A DNA stretch of 64,000 nt from Bipolaris cookei (Eukaryota; Ascomycota; Dothideomycetes; Pleosporales; Pleosporaceae), in contig NRSV01000066.1 of assembly GCA_002286855.1 (NCBI GenBank), positions 62,001 through 126,000 of the forward strand, written 5' to 3'. The position numbers and the translations under genes are program-made. Shown one piece after another: positions 23,257-34,101 of this stretch. Under the pieces are notes generated by a model. That model was not told where the DNA came from. It saw only the letters and a program-made list of their open reading frames with translations, and searched no databases. Every line of letters begins with the position of its first letter. Position 1 is the first letter of the stretch.

Positions 23257-24762
23257 ACAGGTTGATAACGCTGGCGTTCACCGTATCGCATAGACTTCAC
23301 CCGCAAAGAATTTGACTCTTTTTTGATAGCGTACAGCATCGAGCAGAAACGGGTGTGAAGCCCGGGCTCAGCTTCTGAGGACTGGAGGAGGGCTTGTGGG
23401 GATGGTTCATGGATCAGCATGTAACAATTGTATGTATTGTTTGGCTAAAAGGGTCGACGCAGACATTTAATCCACAGTATATCTAAGTCTGCCGAGCGAC
23501 GTGGGGCGTAGCAGTGCCGCGAGGAAGGTTTGGTTTGGGATAGTTCATGCAGTCATTTTCTTCATTTATCTTTGTTCATAAGTTACCCCGTGGAGTTGAG
23601 CGTGCAAATGGCTAAAAGTTGAATGGAAGCCTTTTCGGTCCGAGACGAGCCATGCATATTTTTGTGTGTAAGTGTGTAACGATGGTTTGTCTGTGCAGCA
23701 ATCCTGCGGCCGGCCAGTTTTGTTGCAAAATGAAGCTCTCCATTTATTATTTGTGACTAGAAGCCGCTTGTGACAAGTGCGACACGTTGTAATCAATCCG
23801 ATGACGTACATTGACATAGCAGGTTCGGCCAAGTGTATTCAGGCTTGGAATACGGTGCTGTTCACAGGAAAAATAAGTAAACAAACATTACGTAGCTGCT
23901 TTCGTATTTAGGCCTGATTTCCATCACATGCTTGAGCACTTCTTCTGCGGGTTGCACGCTTGAGCGCATGCCTCCATTCCATGTTCGCAACAATAACGAC
24001 AACTACACACCGCAAACTGGCTACCACATCCAACATATGGGTAGATAAGGCTGAAAGCAAAGAAACCTCCGTCTCCTTGGTAATGGCCGCGGCACCAAAT
24101 GGGCGGCGGGTGGCTATCAGCATGGACAAGGGATCCCGAGATAACATTGGTGCTGACAAGACGGCTTCCCCATGGCGACAACTGCAACGGACGGGACGTT
24201 TTGAGGCTGCACAAATCAGCTCAGTCTGGGCGAAATCTGGTACGGTAGAGTGAAGGGACATGAGCGAGACTGATTTCATTTCTGAGTCGTCGTCATCAGT
24301 GGACCTATGGCGATTGATCTACAGTTAGCGTCATTTTGCAATTGCACATGGTGCTTGCGCTGGATGCACTTACAGCCATGGTTGCACTTGCCTCGCAACA
24401 CCAAGCGCGCCTGTCGTTTGCCTATCGCCTTTCCTTATCTGCCGGCCAGTACCAGTCCTGGGCCCATAGTTAGCGACCTCTTGTCCACGTCTGTCGCTTC
24501 CGCCCTTACCAATTGAGCATCGTGCGACGTCACCTCTAAACATCCACTCACGTCGTCACACTGTCACTGCCCCCAGCTCTTCGCGCCCCAGGCGCCCCAA
24601 TCCGCCAAACTGGAGCAATCACACCCGCAATCGCCGCGTCACTCGCAACGGGAGACGACCAATACCGACACGGTGAGAGCGCGCAGCTCCTCGATACGCC
24701 TGTCCCAGGCCAGAGGGGACGAGCACGAGGATAAGGACAACGCGGGCAGATACCGGCTCAAC
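23257..24762. other. Intergenic region, 1.5 kb
   Basis: Between ECM33 and the Anp1-type gene, both on the plus strand. No coding frame with family features. The stretch 24480-24760 probably contains the leader of the next gene; it is open in frame with the start at 24763, so a longer N-terminus (from a non-ATG codon near 24673) cannot be excluded but has no ATG. Confidence 0.5.
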
Positions 24763-26224
24763 ATGCTTGCGGGTAAAGGATACTCGTGGAAGGCCGCCCA
24801 GGCCAGACTGCCACCCTCGCGCCAAGTCCTACACACAGCGCGCAATCCAAGATTCCTGCTGTCTCTAGGCCTCTTGACAGCTGTTATCTTGCTATGGCAT
24901 TCTATGGGCTCAGCCACCGGCGAGTTGCAGAGGTGCGCTATTCCTGTCCATGGTTCCATACCAACACCAGGGTAATGACCATGGCCTCGTATGTCCGTCA
25001 CTAATACCCTCGTCTCAGGTTCTACTGCTTCGGCCCTTCCAAACCACCCATGCACATGTCACCAAACGAGAACGAAGAATGGCATGCTCACTTGACTACA
25101 CCCGTTGTATTCAACCACCACAAGCCAATCGAGGTCAATGCCACCGACATTCAGCACGTAAATCTCAACTCAATAAAATCTACTCCGAATGCAGTCAAGA
25201 ATAAGGAACGTGTCTTGATCCTTACCCCACTCCGCGATGCGTCTTTCTATCTGCCCAAGCACTTCGATCTTATCGCCCAGTTGACATACCCTCACGATTT
25301 GATCGATTTGGCATTTCTCGTTGGCGACACTACGGATGATACCGTGGCGGTACTGGCCAAGGAGCTGGAGAGGATACAGAACAATCCTGAGATCGCGTTC
25401 AGGTCGACCATGATTGTTGAAAAGGACTTTGGTGTAACTCTCTCGCAGAGTGTCGAGGACCGCCACGGCTTCGAGGCTCAGGGTCCGCGGCGGAAGGCGC
25501 TGGGTAGAGCGAGAAACTACCTACTTGCAACTGCCTTGAAGCCCGACCATAGCTGGGTCTACTGGAGAGATGTGGACATTGTCGACAGTCCATCTAAGAT
25601 TATCGAGGATTTTGTTGCACACGACCGCGATGTGCTTGTTCCCAGTGAGTATTTTTTTTCAACAAGAATTGAAGTACAGTCATTCTGACTAGTCGCAGAT
25701 ATCTGGTTCCACCGATACAAGGAAGAAAATGGCAAGAAGGTTGACATTGAAGGGCGATGTAAGATTTATATCCTGATAAGTCAGATTAGCTTTTACTAAC
25801 GATAATAGTCGACTACAACTCTTGGCAGGAATCCCCTGAAGGTCTTAAACTTGCAGCTTCTCTGGACAAGAATGTTGTCCTTGCAGAAGGTATATATCGC
25901 CTCATTTTTTCACTACCAACACTATTCTAATTTTGTGTAGGTTACAAGCAATACCCCACCCACCGCAAGTACATGGCCAAAATGGGCGATTGGCGCGCAG
26001 ACAAGGACGAGGAAATACCCCTCGACGGTGTCGGTGGTGTCAACATTATCGTAAAGGCAGATGTCCATCGTTCGGGGATCAACTTCCCTTGCTACGCCTT
26101 TGAGAATCAAGCGGAAACCGAAGGGTTTGCTAAAATGGCACGCCGAGCGGGCTATGGTGTCTATGGATTGCCAAATTATGTCGTCTGGCATATTGACACG
26201 GATGAGAAGCCTGGAAATGCTTAG
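24763..26224 (+). CDS. ANP1: Mannan polymerase complex subunit, Anp1/Mnn9 family
   Basis: Golgi type II membrane glycosyltransferase that helps extend the alpha-1,6-mannan backbone of N-glycans. Five exons are read: 24763-24932, 25019-25644, 25699-25758, 25809-25889 and 25941-26224, giving 406 aa. A short cytosolic tail (MLAGKGYSWKAAQARLPPSR) precedes one membrane anchor (FLLSLGLLTAVILLW) and a lumenal catalytic domain. Landmarks are RVLILTPLRDA, LTYPHDLIDLAFLVGDT, GPRRKALGRARNYLL, the metal-binding region YWRDVDIVDSPSKI, and the C-terminal GVGGVNIIVKADVHRSG and GLPNYVVWHIDTDE. Mnn9 and Van1 are close relatives. The short N-terminus and the FYCFGPSKPP segment favour Anp1, so the family is certain and the exact member is not. 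All four introns are under 90 nt. Confidence 0.85.
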
Positions 26225-26868
26225 ACTAGATGAGCATCTTCGCTGTGTGTTATTGGCAAGGGGGAAAGGGAGGGAAAAAGAGAGAAAACATATACCCAGG
26301 GAGTCGGGCGCACGCATTGATTGTATGGCTTGAGCTTTGGGAGAAAAGGGCACATCTTGTGATACCTGTATGAGTAACTACTGAGGGATGAATGGGCTAT
26401 TACCTCTTTTTTTTTAGTTTTTTTTTGCACTTCAAAAATGACTGGTATCAGAGTTCAAAATTTTAGGCAAGTGTATAGACATTTTGCGTGTAGCAGTGGC
26501 ACCGTGAATAGAGTGTATCAAGTGGGAATTATCAGATGTGAATTCGCATTGATCTCAGACCCCAGGACTCATGTCGCCACAACAAGCATACGTGCGAATG
26601 CTAGGTTAACATGACATGCATATTCTGGGTCCCCACTATTCTTGTATCGTACATACGAAGTTTTAAGCGCCTTGTAGAATACATATTGCTCTCACCACGT
26701 CCCTTTTTCTATAGCACATGCACTCCACACTCGAACCCTCGTATAAATAAAACACCCTCTCCCTTTGAAAAAAAGAGGGTATATACCAGAAAGGAAGAAA
26801 AACTTACTTTGCGACATAATTATCCCAAGCCCATCCATCCAACCCCCGATCATGAAAAATGGTACCTC
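26225..26868. other. Intergenic region, convergent
   Basis: Between the convergent 3' ends of the Anp1-type gene and the SPF45-like gene. AT-rich with T-runs near 26408 and 26420, as expected for 3' UTRs. No gene seen. Confidence 0.5.
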
Positions 26869-28556
26869 TTAATAATCATAAATACCCGCATGGAACTTAC
26901 GCTCATCATAGTACTTCGCGCGAATCTTCCTGCCTCTAAACTCCCAGCCCTCGTCGAATCGGTTGACGGCATTGAGGGCGCTGAGGACGGACTGGAAGTG
27001 GATGTAGACGACGCCATCCTTGTTGTTCTCGTCCAACTGCACGTGCTCGACTGGACCAAACTGCTTGGTGTTAATATACGAAAGACCCTGGGACCAAAAT
27101 TGATTTTCTTTGGGGAAAAAAGCTTACCTTGTTGCTGAAGGCTTCACCCATGTCCTGGCGGATACCACCGTCGTTGCGATCAGCGTTGGCATCCCAGTCT
27201 ACGCCATCTACGCAGCCCCAAGTAACCACGACAGATGACTCTTCACCAAACTTGCCAGGCTCATCTTTCTGATTGCGTGCGCCGCCGCGAACATCCCAAA
27301 CCTGTTGCGATTTGACCTTGCCGCCTTCATCATCAAAAGTGCTAGTCCCCTGTGGAACTTTGCGCATCTTAACCTCCAGGTGAGTGACCACTCCGTCGTT
27401 GTTCTTGCCCAGGCCCTGGCCCTTTTTGTATCCCATCTTGGCCATCATTGCTTCTGCCTTGCTGATCTTCGGACGCTTCGATGGACGTTCTTCCGGGGCT
27501 GGCTCGTCGTCTAGATCTTCCATTGAAACGTCGGGACGCTCATAACGGACTGGGGGCGCTGAAATGGTCGCGTTTGCGTAGCGTATGGGTGGTGCAGATA
27601 TGGTGGCACCTTGGTAGGTTGAAGATGTCGGCACAAAAGTAGTTGGTGGTGGAGGTGGGGGTGGAGGCGTGTAATCATTTGTGGCTGAAGGAGGGGGTGG
27701 AGGATGTCCGGTTGCAGGCTCCTGTGCAGAGGGAGACGGCGCACGGTTTGGCATTGGTTGTGATAGTTGCATGCGGCGAGCATAGGCATCTTCTCCGGAC
27801 TGGTCAGAGGGCGGTATTGCAGGGGTATCATCGTAGGAGGCCGGCGGGGCAAATGATGGCCTGGTGGGCACTGCAGCTGGAGCTGGGCTAGACGAAGAGG
27901 CTGAGCGGGAGCCGTTCAAGGGTTCGCTCTCATTGCGAGATCTGTACTGAGCGGCAGCCCCTTGCAAAAATGCGTTGAAACCCTCCTTCTTACGCTGGTA
28001 GCCACCGCTAGCCCTGTAAGCTCGCAGATTGGAATATCGCTCGGGCTTGTGAGGCGCCTGTGGATTCCACTGGCCGAACATCTTGTTGAACTTTTTCTGT
28101 TCCTTCTTTCGCTGCTTCTCCTCATAGTTGCGCATTCTACGTTCTTCTAGGATGGCGGCATCGTCGTCAGCGGTACTCCGGTAGTAGTCGATACCGTGCT
28201 GTTGGGGGTTGGCGGTAGCGGATCCAGGGCCTGAAGACGAGACCGGGACAAGTGCAGGCATGATAGGCTTCTTGATAGTTGGGCCAGGTTTCTTGGCTTG
28301 GTTCTTCGCCTGAGGGCGCTTGATGTTGTGTGGATTATGAAAAGCTGCACATTTGCATGAGTCGTGCGTCAAGGTCAAAGTGTGGAGCAGTTCAAGAGAT
28401 ACCAGGTGCTTTCTTCTGCTGTTCAGCCTTGGCCTGCTCCTCGGTGTACTTGACAGGCGCAGCGGAGATGGTGACAGAGGCATATGGATTGGGAAGGCCC
28501 CTCTGGGCATATGGGTTCGGCAGGCCGGCAGCCTTCTGCGGCGGTGGAGATGCCAT
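26869..28556 (-). CDS. SPF45/RBM17-like splicing factor (G-patch and RRM)
   Basis: Nuclear RNA-binding protein related to SPF45 (DRT111 in plants), which acts in 3' splice-site choice. Minus-strand exons 28556-28403, 28344-27128 and 27060-26869 give 520 aa. The short first exon encodes a repeated GLPNPYA element and a KYTEEQAKAEQQKK helix. The middle is disordered with a basic helix (RRMRNYEEKQRKKEQKK) and a run of prolines. The G-patch domain is AEAMMAKMGYKKGQGLGKN (about residues 335-380). A C-terminal RRM of the UHM type follows (VVVTWGCVDGVDW ... KDGVVYIHFQS ... WEFRGRKIRAKYYDE), split by the last intron. The end GIYDY matches the family's GIY ending. The first exon is small and easily missed. 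It is divergent from PCS60. Confidence 0.88.
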
Positions 28557-29055
28557 GGTGTGATGCGCAGGCAGGTGCGGCTGTGCGCAAGGACGCGTTC
28601 CGCGGTGTTTGTTGGTGTCGCGGAGGGAGAATGGATATTACAGAGCCAGTATATTATTAGTAATGGTGCCGCGACAGGAATGTCATGATCAGCAGAGGTG
28701 GTGTCGATGATATGGCGGCGGCGGGGTTGAGGTTGTGTTGAGAGATGGTGTAGTCGGCAAGGCGGCATGCGGCTCGCGTCTCAGTGCAGGCTCCCCACGC
28801 TAAGGCGTTAGCTGCATTACGTATCACCTTCAGGAACGACTATTACCGTCCCGTCTTGCCAGTGCTTCTGTTTCCGACATCCGATAACGGTCCTTTGAAG
28901 ACAGTAGACACATCTGAGCAGGCTTCGGTGTTTGTATAGAATCTCTAGATATTTGCTTTGCGCGCCATAGAACCAAAAAGGTACACCCAGATAAACCCGT
29001 CCCTGCGACTGAACTATCTCACTGATTGCGTACCCTAGACCAACTTATAATCACA
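28557..29055. other. Divergent promoter region, SPF45-like gene and PCS60
   Basis: A 499-bp interval between two divergent start codons. No gene seen. Open frames at 28560-28770 on the minus strand continue upstream of the chosen SPF45 start but carry no family sequence. Confidence 0.5.
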
Positions 29056-30709
29056 ATGTCTCCCACTACCTTGGAACAAGCCTTTTCCAAAGACTCGTCA
29101 TCAACCGCCATCATCGTCCCCGGTACACCGGCCTTGACTGTGTCGTACAAGAAGCTGGCCGCAGATGTGAAGGCGTTCCAGCAACAACTGGCCAAGGTCG
29201 GCGTATCTGCCGAGGCAGCTGTGTCCATTGCGCTGCCCAACACGTACGAGTTCATCGTATCCTTCATCGCTGCATCTTGGCAAAGAGCCATCGCTGCCCC
29301 GCTGAACCCAGCCTACAAGCAGTCCGAGTTCGAGTTCTACATCGATGACCTGAGCTCGGCGATTGCGCTCGTCCCCAAAGGCGCGTTTGCTCAGGACGCG
29401 GCGGCGGTCCGAGCTGCGAGGAAATACAACGCAGCAATTGCAGAGTGCTACTACAACGGCAGTGAGGTTGTCTTGGACGTAAAGGAAGCCGGAAAGCTCG
29501 CGGGTAAAACTTCACCGATTCTCTCGGCACAGCCTGAGGATGTTGCGCTGGTATTGCACACTAGCGGCACGACTGGACGCCCCAAGGCCGTTCCACTCAC
29601 GCACCGCAATCTGTTGCGCACCATGAAGAACATCCAGGCCACCTACAAACTGTTTGCCAAGGACCGCACTATGTTGGTTATGCCTCTCTTCCACGTCCAT
29701 GGTCTTCTTGCTGGCTTCCTTGCTCCCTTGGCGTCTGGCGGCTCTGTCATTGTGCCGCTCAAGTTCTCTGCCTCTGAGTTCTGGAAAGACTTCCAGGAGC
29801 ACGAGGCAAATTGGTACACGGCCGTTCCCACCATTCATCAAATTCTGTTGAAGAGTCCTCTCCCAAACCCCATGCCGCATATCCGTTTCATCCGATCATG
29901 CTCTAGCCCACTTTCCCCAAAGACCTTCCACGAACTTGAAAAGGCACTCAACGCACCCGTATTGGAGGCTTATGCCATGACTGAAGCCTCGCATCAGATG
30001 ACTAGCAACCCTCTTCCACCAGGCCAGCGCAAACCCGGCAGTGTGGGAATTGGTCAGGGCGTCGAGGTCAAGATCCTCGATGATGCCGGCAACGAGGTGC
30101 CGCAGGGCAAAGAAGCAGAAATCTGCATCCGAGGCGAGAACGTTACGAAGGGGTATCTCAACAACCCTGCCGCTAATGCTTCATCTTTTACAAAGGGTGG
30201 CTTTTTCCGCACTGGAGATCAAGGCAAGAAGGATGCCGACGGTTATGTCATCATCACTGGCCGGATCAAGGAGTTGATCAATAAGGGTGGTGAGAAGATT
30301 AGTCCAATCGAGCTTGACAACGTCATCGCGCAGCATCCCGCCGTCTCCGAGGCTGTGAGCTTTGCTGTTGAGGACGAGATGTATGGCCAAGATATCGGCC
30401 TGGCGATTGTGGTCAAAGAGGGCAAGACACTCTCTGCTGGAGAGCTGAAAACATGGTTGACAGACCGTGTTGCCAAGTTCAAACTACCAAAAGAGGTACG
30501 GCAACATGCCACCCCTAAACATTATACGGAACATTCTCTAACATCGTGCAGATATTCTTCACCGACATCATGTATGTGGACGTTAGCCTTAGAGTTGAAG
30601 AATGCACTAACCGCCCCCTTTTAGGCCCAAGACTGCGACCGGCAAGATACAACGACGTCTTGTCGCCGAAGCTATGCTCAAGCAGAAACAATCCAAGCCC
30701 AAGCTATAG
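29056..30709 (+). CDS. PCS60: Peroxisomal AMP-dependent acyl-CoA synthetase Pcs60/Fat2
   Basis: Adenylate-forming enzyme of the ANL superfamily; yeast Pcs60 is a peroxisomal oxalyl-CoA synthetase. Exons 29056-30495, 30552-30571 and 30625-30709 give 514 aa. The AMP-binding signature is TSGTTGRPKAVPLTH. The A5-type motif is YAMTEASHQM. The GFFRTGDQGKKDADGYV and GRIKELINKGGEKISP segments form the A7/A8 hinge, and the catalytic lysine lies in PKTATGKIQRR across the last intron. The middle exon is only 20 nt (encoding IFFTDI and part of the next codon), so automatic models may run into the intron and truncate the C-terminus. The spliced protein ends in PKL, a PTS1-like tripeptide that fits peroxisomal import. 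Oxalate as substrate is by homology. Confidence 0.92.
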
Positions 30710-31757
30710 TCGTTCTTCTGGCCAATTTCCAAGAATCTGCTTCTTTTTGGGCATTGCTATGCAAAGAACGTTTCAAGTTTTGTTTTCGAAGGAAAAAGAA
30801 CCCCTTAGCGTCAGAATACTACATGCCATTATACCTCTTCACTTTTCGACGATTGCAAAAGTTTGATTTTAGCGTTGTATGAGTGTGGTCGGCCACATAC
30901 CCATATGGGTAGACTATATAAGACAACACTAACAACGTCATCATCTAAGCGCATTTCTTTTTCTCGCGTAGCAGACCCTTACAACGCTTGAACATCTTCT
31001 GCATATGCGGGAAGCGACTAACGTCGATCACCACATGGCTGGATGGGCCAAGCTTGGCGGGCAGGACTCCGACAAGGTCATGCTTCTGCCATGTCGTAAG
31101 CTATACAGATACCTGTTGTCAGCTGAAATGTATAATCGCTTATCCTTTAAGATTTTGAAAGCAATATTCTCTTCGTGAGACGGGGGTATTCAAGAGAGAT
31201 TCTTTGTGAGTGAGTCTGACTTGGCTGTTGGCACTGGCTGACGGGACCAAGCCAACATCACCTTCTCGCCTCCATATGCTGTGCCTATTAGATATGTCTG
31301 TTGTTTATTTCTATGTGAAGTACTGCAGCTAATTCAGATGTTTCTAAGTAACGCCGCCCTATCCCTATATTCATTGACACTCTCCTCCAATCTTTACCTC
31401 CTGGCGTGCCAGTCAAAACCGCTCTCTATAATCAGCCCCCTTTTCCGATTCCCTAGAATACTATCGACCACTGCTTATCGATTAATTCCAACGGCCCTAA
31501 AAAAAGACACTTTTTTGGTTTCAGCATGGTTGTCCGCCAATGAGGCTTCCATTCGGCAATATGCCGGCATCATCCCCGGAGGTTCTGTCTCAGCCTACGT
31601 ATCCCAGGACTGACATGTCTATGCACTCTTTCATCAGTAATCAAACACTACACAAAAGTAGGCCGCCCACCATGTTCTGTCAGCCAGCGCTTCGTCGAGC
31701 TGCTCCCCAACAGTCATTTCCTATTCTCTAGCTGCAGCTGGCTTAATACTTCTTAAT
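30710..31757. other. Intergenic region, 1.0 kb
   Basis: Contains a possible minus-strand coding fragment (30945-31107, separate entry). The rest shows nothing recognisable. The last 300 bases are the promoter of the next plus-strand gene. Confidence 0.45.
30945..31107 (-). CDS. Possible 3' exon of a small unrecognised gene
   Basis: Minus-strand frame of about 53 codons ending in TAG (30945-30947), preceded by an acceptor-like TATAG at about 31108-31112. The translation looks protein-like: a beta-rich start (HDLVGVLPAKLGPSSHVVID), then FPHMQKMFKRCK and a basic end REKKKCA. A possible tiny first exon starting ATG GAG GCG lies near 31277, but I could not join it in frame with certainty. Not recognised as a family. 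Could be a real small gene convergent with PCS60, a gene relic, or chance. Confidence 0.3.
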
Positions 31758-33398
31758 ATGCCTTTTATCTACAGTAATACTAGCGACTCATCGAGTCCGA
31801 CTTCATCAGAGTCAAATCTCAGCTTTGAATATGATGATTCGGCTTCATCTTCATCTTCAATATCATCACCGGAGCCGTCAACACCACCACCTAAGCTGTC
31901 AATGACACCACCACAGTTGCCACCTTTACAGCATGAACTGTTGACCCCACAGCCCGAATTATTGACCCTGCAATCTGGTCGGTCGAGCCTGAAGCCCAGT
32001 ATCAAGTCATCCGAATTGATGCGTACATTGTCCCACTCTAAGTCATCACCAGCCATTGTACGATTCGCGGAGCCACAACTGGTACCAAAGTTGGGATTCA
32101 AACCGGTTGTGAAGCGGAGGACTATACAAACACCAGAATCTATAATCAAAAAAATACCGAGTCCGCTTCCGACACCCCAGTTCCATAATGGCCTCCCTTT
32201 CGCAAGTCCGACTGCGAGTTTGTCCAAGCAGATCAACGGTTCTCAATACAACTCAGCACCTGCACCACCTAATTTCAGCCGCCCAAGTTCCCTTCCAGCC
32301 TCTCATATGTCCATTCAAGCTATCAAGAGACGAATCAGTCACAAATCGCTTGTACAGACAGCCTCCCAAGAGCCCGATCCAAGATGGGCGGGAATCCCGC
32401 TACCAGCACATTACAAGCCACCATCCCTTGGTCCAAAGTCTCGCGGAGTGTCTTATGAGTCTTCGAAACATAATACCTCTCGTTTTTCTACTCAATCATC
32501 ACCAAACACGCTACAGACATCGGCATTTTTTACCGCTCCTTCGGGTCAATACAACCCACTTGAAAACTATATACCTTGTCTATATCCTTCATGCAAGGCA
32601 CACTACACGCCATTTCACCTAGGTCCATCATTTTACCTCGCCAGCGGCCCATACTTCCTATCTCATCTGCACGCACACTGTCCTCGCCACGCAGTCCGTG
32701 AGCTCGAAGAAGCCAACGCAACACTCAAACACGCATACGAGATGCTCCGACAAAACGCGGGCCGCAAAACCCTCGGGACCGTCGCCGCCGAATTCGAAGA
32801 ACTAAAAGAAGAATTCCGCGACGACCGTCGCCTCCACAACGCCAAACTTATCCGAATGCAAAAACGCCGCGTCCTGGGCTCCCCATCTCAACCCACCACC
32901 ACTACCAACAAGAGCAATGGTAGTAACCCCACTAAACCCCGCCAACAGTATCACGAAACATGGGACTGGCGCTACACTCTCCGCCCCTGCATCAGCGCAA
33001 CCTGCAAAACCCAATACACCCCCTACTCTAACCACCTCTACACCTTCTACCGCACCCCACTCCCAGGCACCTCTTTCTACCCGCAACAAACCTTTTGTCC
33101 GCGCTGCGCCAAAAAAGACATTGAAGACTTTGCACTCGGCGTCAAACAGAAATGGGGAAGTCGCTGTGGTTGGGATCGCCGCGAGTGGCTCGAGTGGCTC
33201 TGCGATCGAGTCAAAGATCGCGCTATGGAGCAGGATTACTGGGTCAAGGCTCAGGAGAGGGTTGTGAGGGAGAAGGGGCCGGCGAGTTGGGTGGAGGGGT
33301 TGAGGGATGAGGTGAGGGTGGAGATGGAGAGGGTGAAGATGAGGAAAGAGAGGAGGAAGGGAGGGTTTAGGAGGTGGGTGGCTAGTATGGGGGTTTGA
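31758..33398 (+). CDS. Unknown protein with two Cys/His modules
   Basis: Intact single-exon frame of 546 aa, not recognised. Residues 1-270 are Ser/Pro-rich and probably disordered, starting with a serine run. Two related modules follow. Module 1 (about residues 274-311) reads CLYPSC then KAHYTP and ends CPRH. Module 2 (about 411-450) reads CISATC then KTQYTP and ends CPRC. Each has C-x4-C-K-x2-Y-T-P, a 26- to 28-residue aromatic spacer, then C-P-R-[HC], so each could bind one metal ion. A charged helical stretch (LEEANATLKHAYEMLRQNAG ...) lies between them and an Arg/Lys/Glu-rich helix ends the protein. The last 50 codons switch to G-rich third positions. A nuclear or nucleic-acid-binding role would be a guess. 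A tandem repeat lies just downstream. Confidence 0.75.
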   Translation: MPFIYSNTSDSSSPTSSESNLSFEYDDSASSSSSISSPEPSTPPPKLSMTPPQLPPLQHELLTPQPELLTLQSGRSSLKPSIKSSELMRTLSHSKSSPAIVRFAEPQLVPKLGFKPVVKRRTIQTPESIIKKIPSPLPTPQFHNGLPFASPTASLSKQINGSQYNSAPAPPNFSRPSSLPASHMSIQAIKRRISHKSLVQTASQEPDPRWAGIPLPAHYKPPSLGPKSRGVSYESSKHNTSRFSTQSSPNTLQTSAFFTAPSGQYNPLENYIPCLYPSCKAHYTPFHLGPSFYLASGPYFLSHLHAHCPRHAVRELEEANATLKHAYEMLRQNAGRKTLGTVAAEFEELKEEFRDDRRLHNAKLIRMQKRRVLGSPSQPTTTTNKSNGSNPTKPRQQYHETWDWRYTLRPCISATCKTQYTPYSNHLYTFYRTPLPGTSFYPQQTFCPRCAKKDIEDFALGVKQKWGSRCGWDRREWLEWLCDRVKDRAMEQDYWVKAQERVVREKGPASWVEGLRDEVRVEMERVKMRKERRKGGFRRWVASMGV

Positions 33399-34101
33399 TG
33401 GAGAAGAGGAATGCATGGTGATGTGGGGTTCCCCTTTCTTTTTCTTTTTCTTCTTCTTCTTCTTCTCCTTTTTCTCATACACGGTCGTACACGATGTTCA
33501 CTCGCTGCTTTTTCTCGTATACAGTTCACCACGACACTCGCTTTTCAGACTTTTCTTCTACGTATACGGGTTTTTTTTCACGACATTCGCTTTTATTTTT
33601 TTCTCCACGTATACGGATTCATACGAAGTCACTCGCTTCTATCTTTCTTTTGTCCTTTGGAAAAGTCTGTTCACCTTCGTTTAGTCTTTTTCGTTATATA
33701 GTCACGTCGAAATGCACAAAAGCCTCACATTACTTTCGGTAACAAGATTAGGTCATAGCAATATATCTTATGAGCTTACTACATAGTGCTTGAAGTATTT
33801 GTGAGTGGCCGCATCCATACTAGCTATATGAGAATAAAAAGAAGAGATAGTCGGCATATGCAGGGATGGGTAATGATGGATTACAAAGGAAAGTAGGTCC
33901 CTGGAAGGTTCTAAAAAAAAGAGAATTGCACTGTCGCACGATCATGAGTTTTAGAAGAGACAATAAAAATACAAGTCCAAGCTCCAAATCCAGCATATGT
34001 ACATGAGTTGTCATTGCAGGTCATACAGATCCAGGGGTTAACAGCAACATCAAAAGAAAAGGAAAGAAACTCATAGTACTTTCGTTAGCATAATGTTATC
34101 T
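33399..34101. other. Intergenic region with repeats
   Basis: Starts with a long T/C tract on the plus strand and a degenerate tandem repeat (33468-33640, separate entry). The rest is the convergent 3' flank of the Zn2Cys6 gene. No gene seen. Confidence 0.5.
33468..33640. repeat. Degenerate tandem repeat, about four 42-46 nt units
   Basis: Each unit has a pyrimidine run, a core close to cgtatacgg, then ttcac and ends near cactcgctt. Cores are seen as tctcatacacgg, tctcgtatacag, ctacgtatacggg and ccacgtatacgg. Units are imperfect, so the array is old or has diverged. It directly follows the stop codon of the Cys/His-module gene. Confidence 0.65.

Noticed and set aside
33411..33742. Phe/Leu-rich plus-strand frames after the Cys/His-module gene
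   Set aside because: They result from a pyrimidine tract and tandem repeats, not from coding selection.
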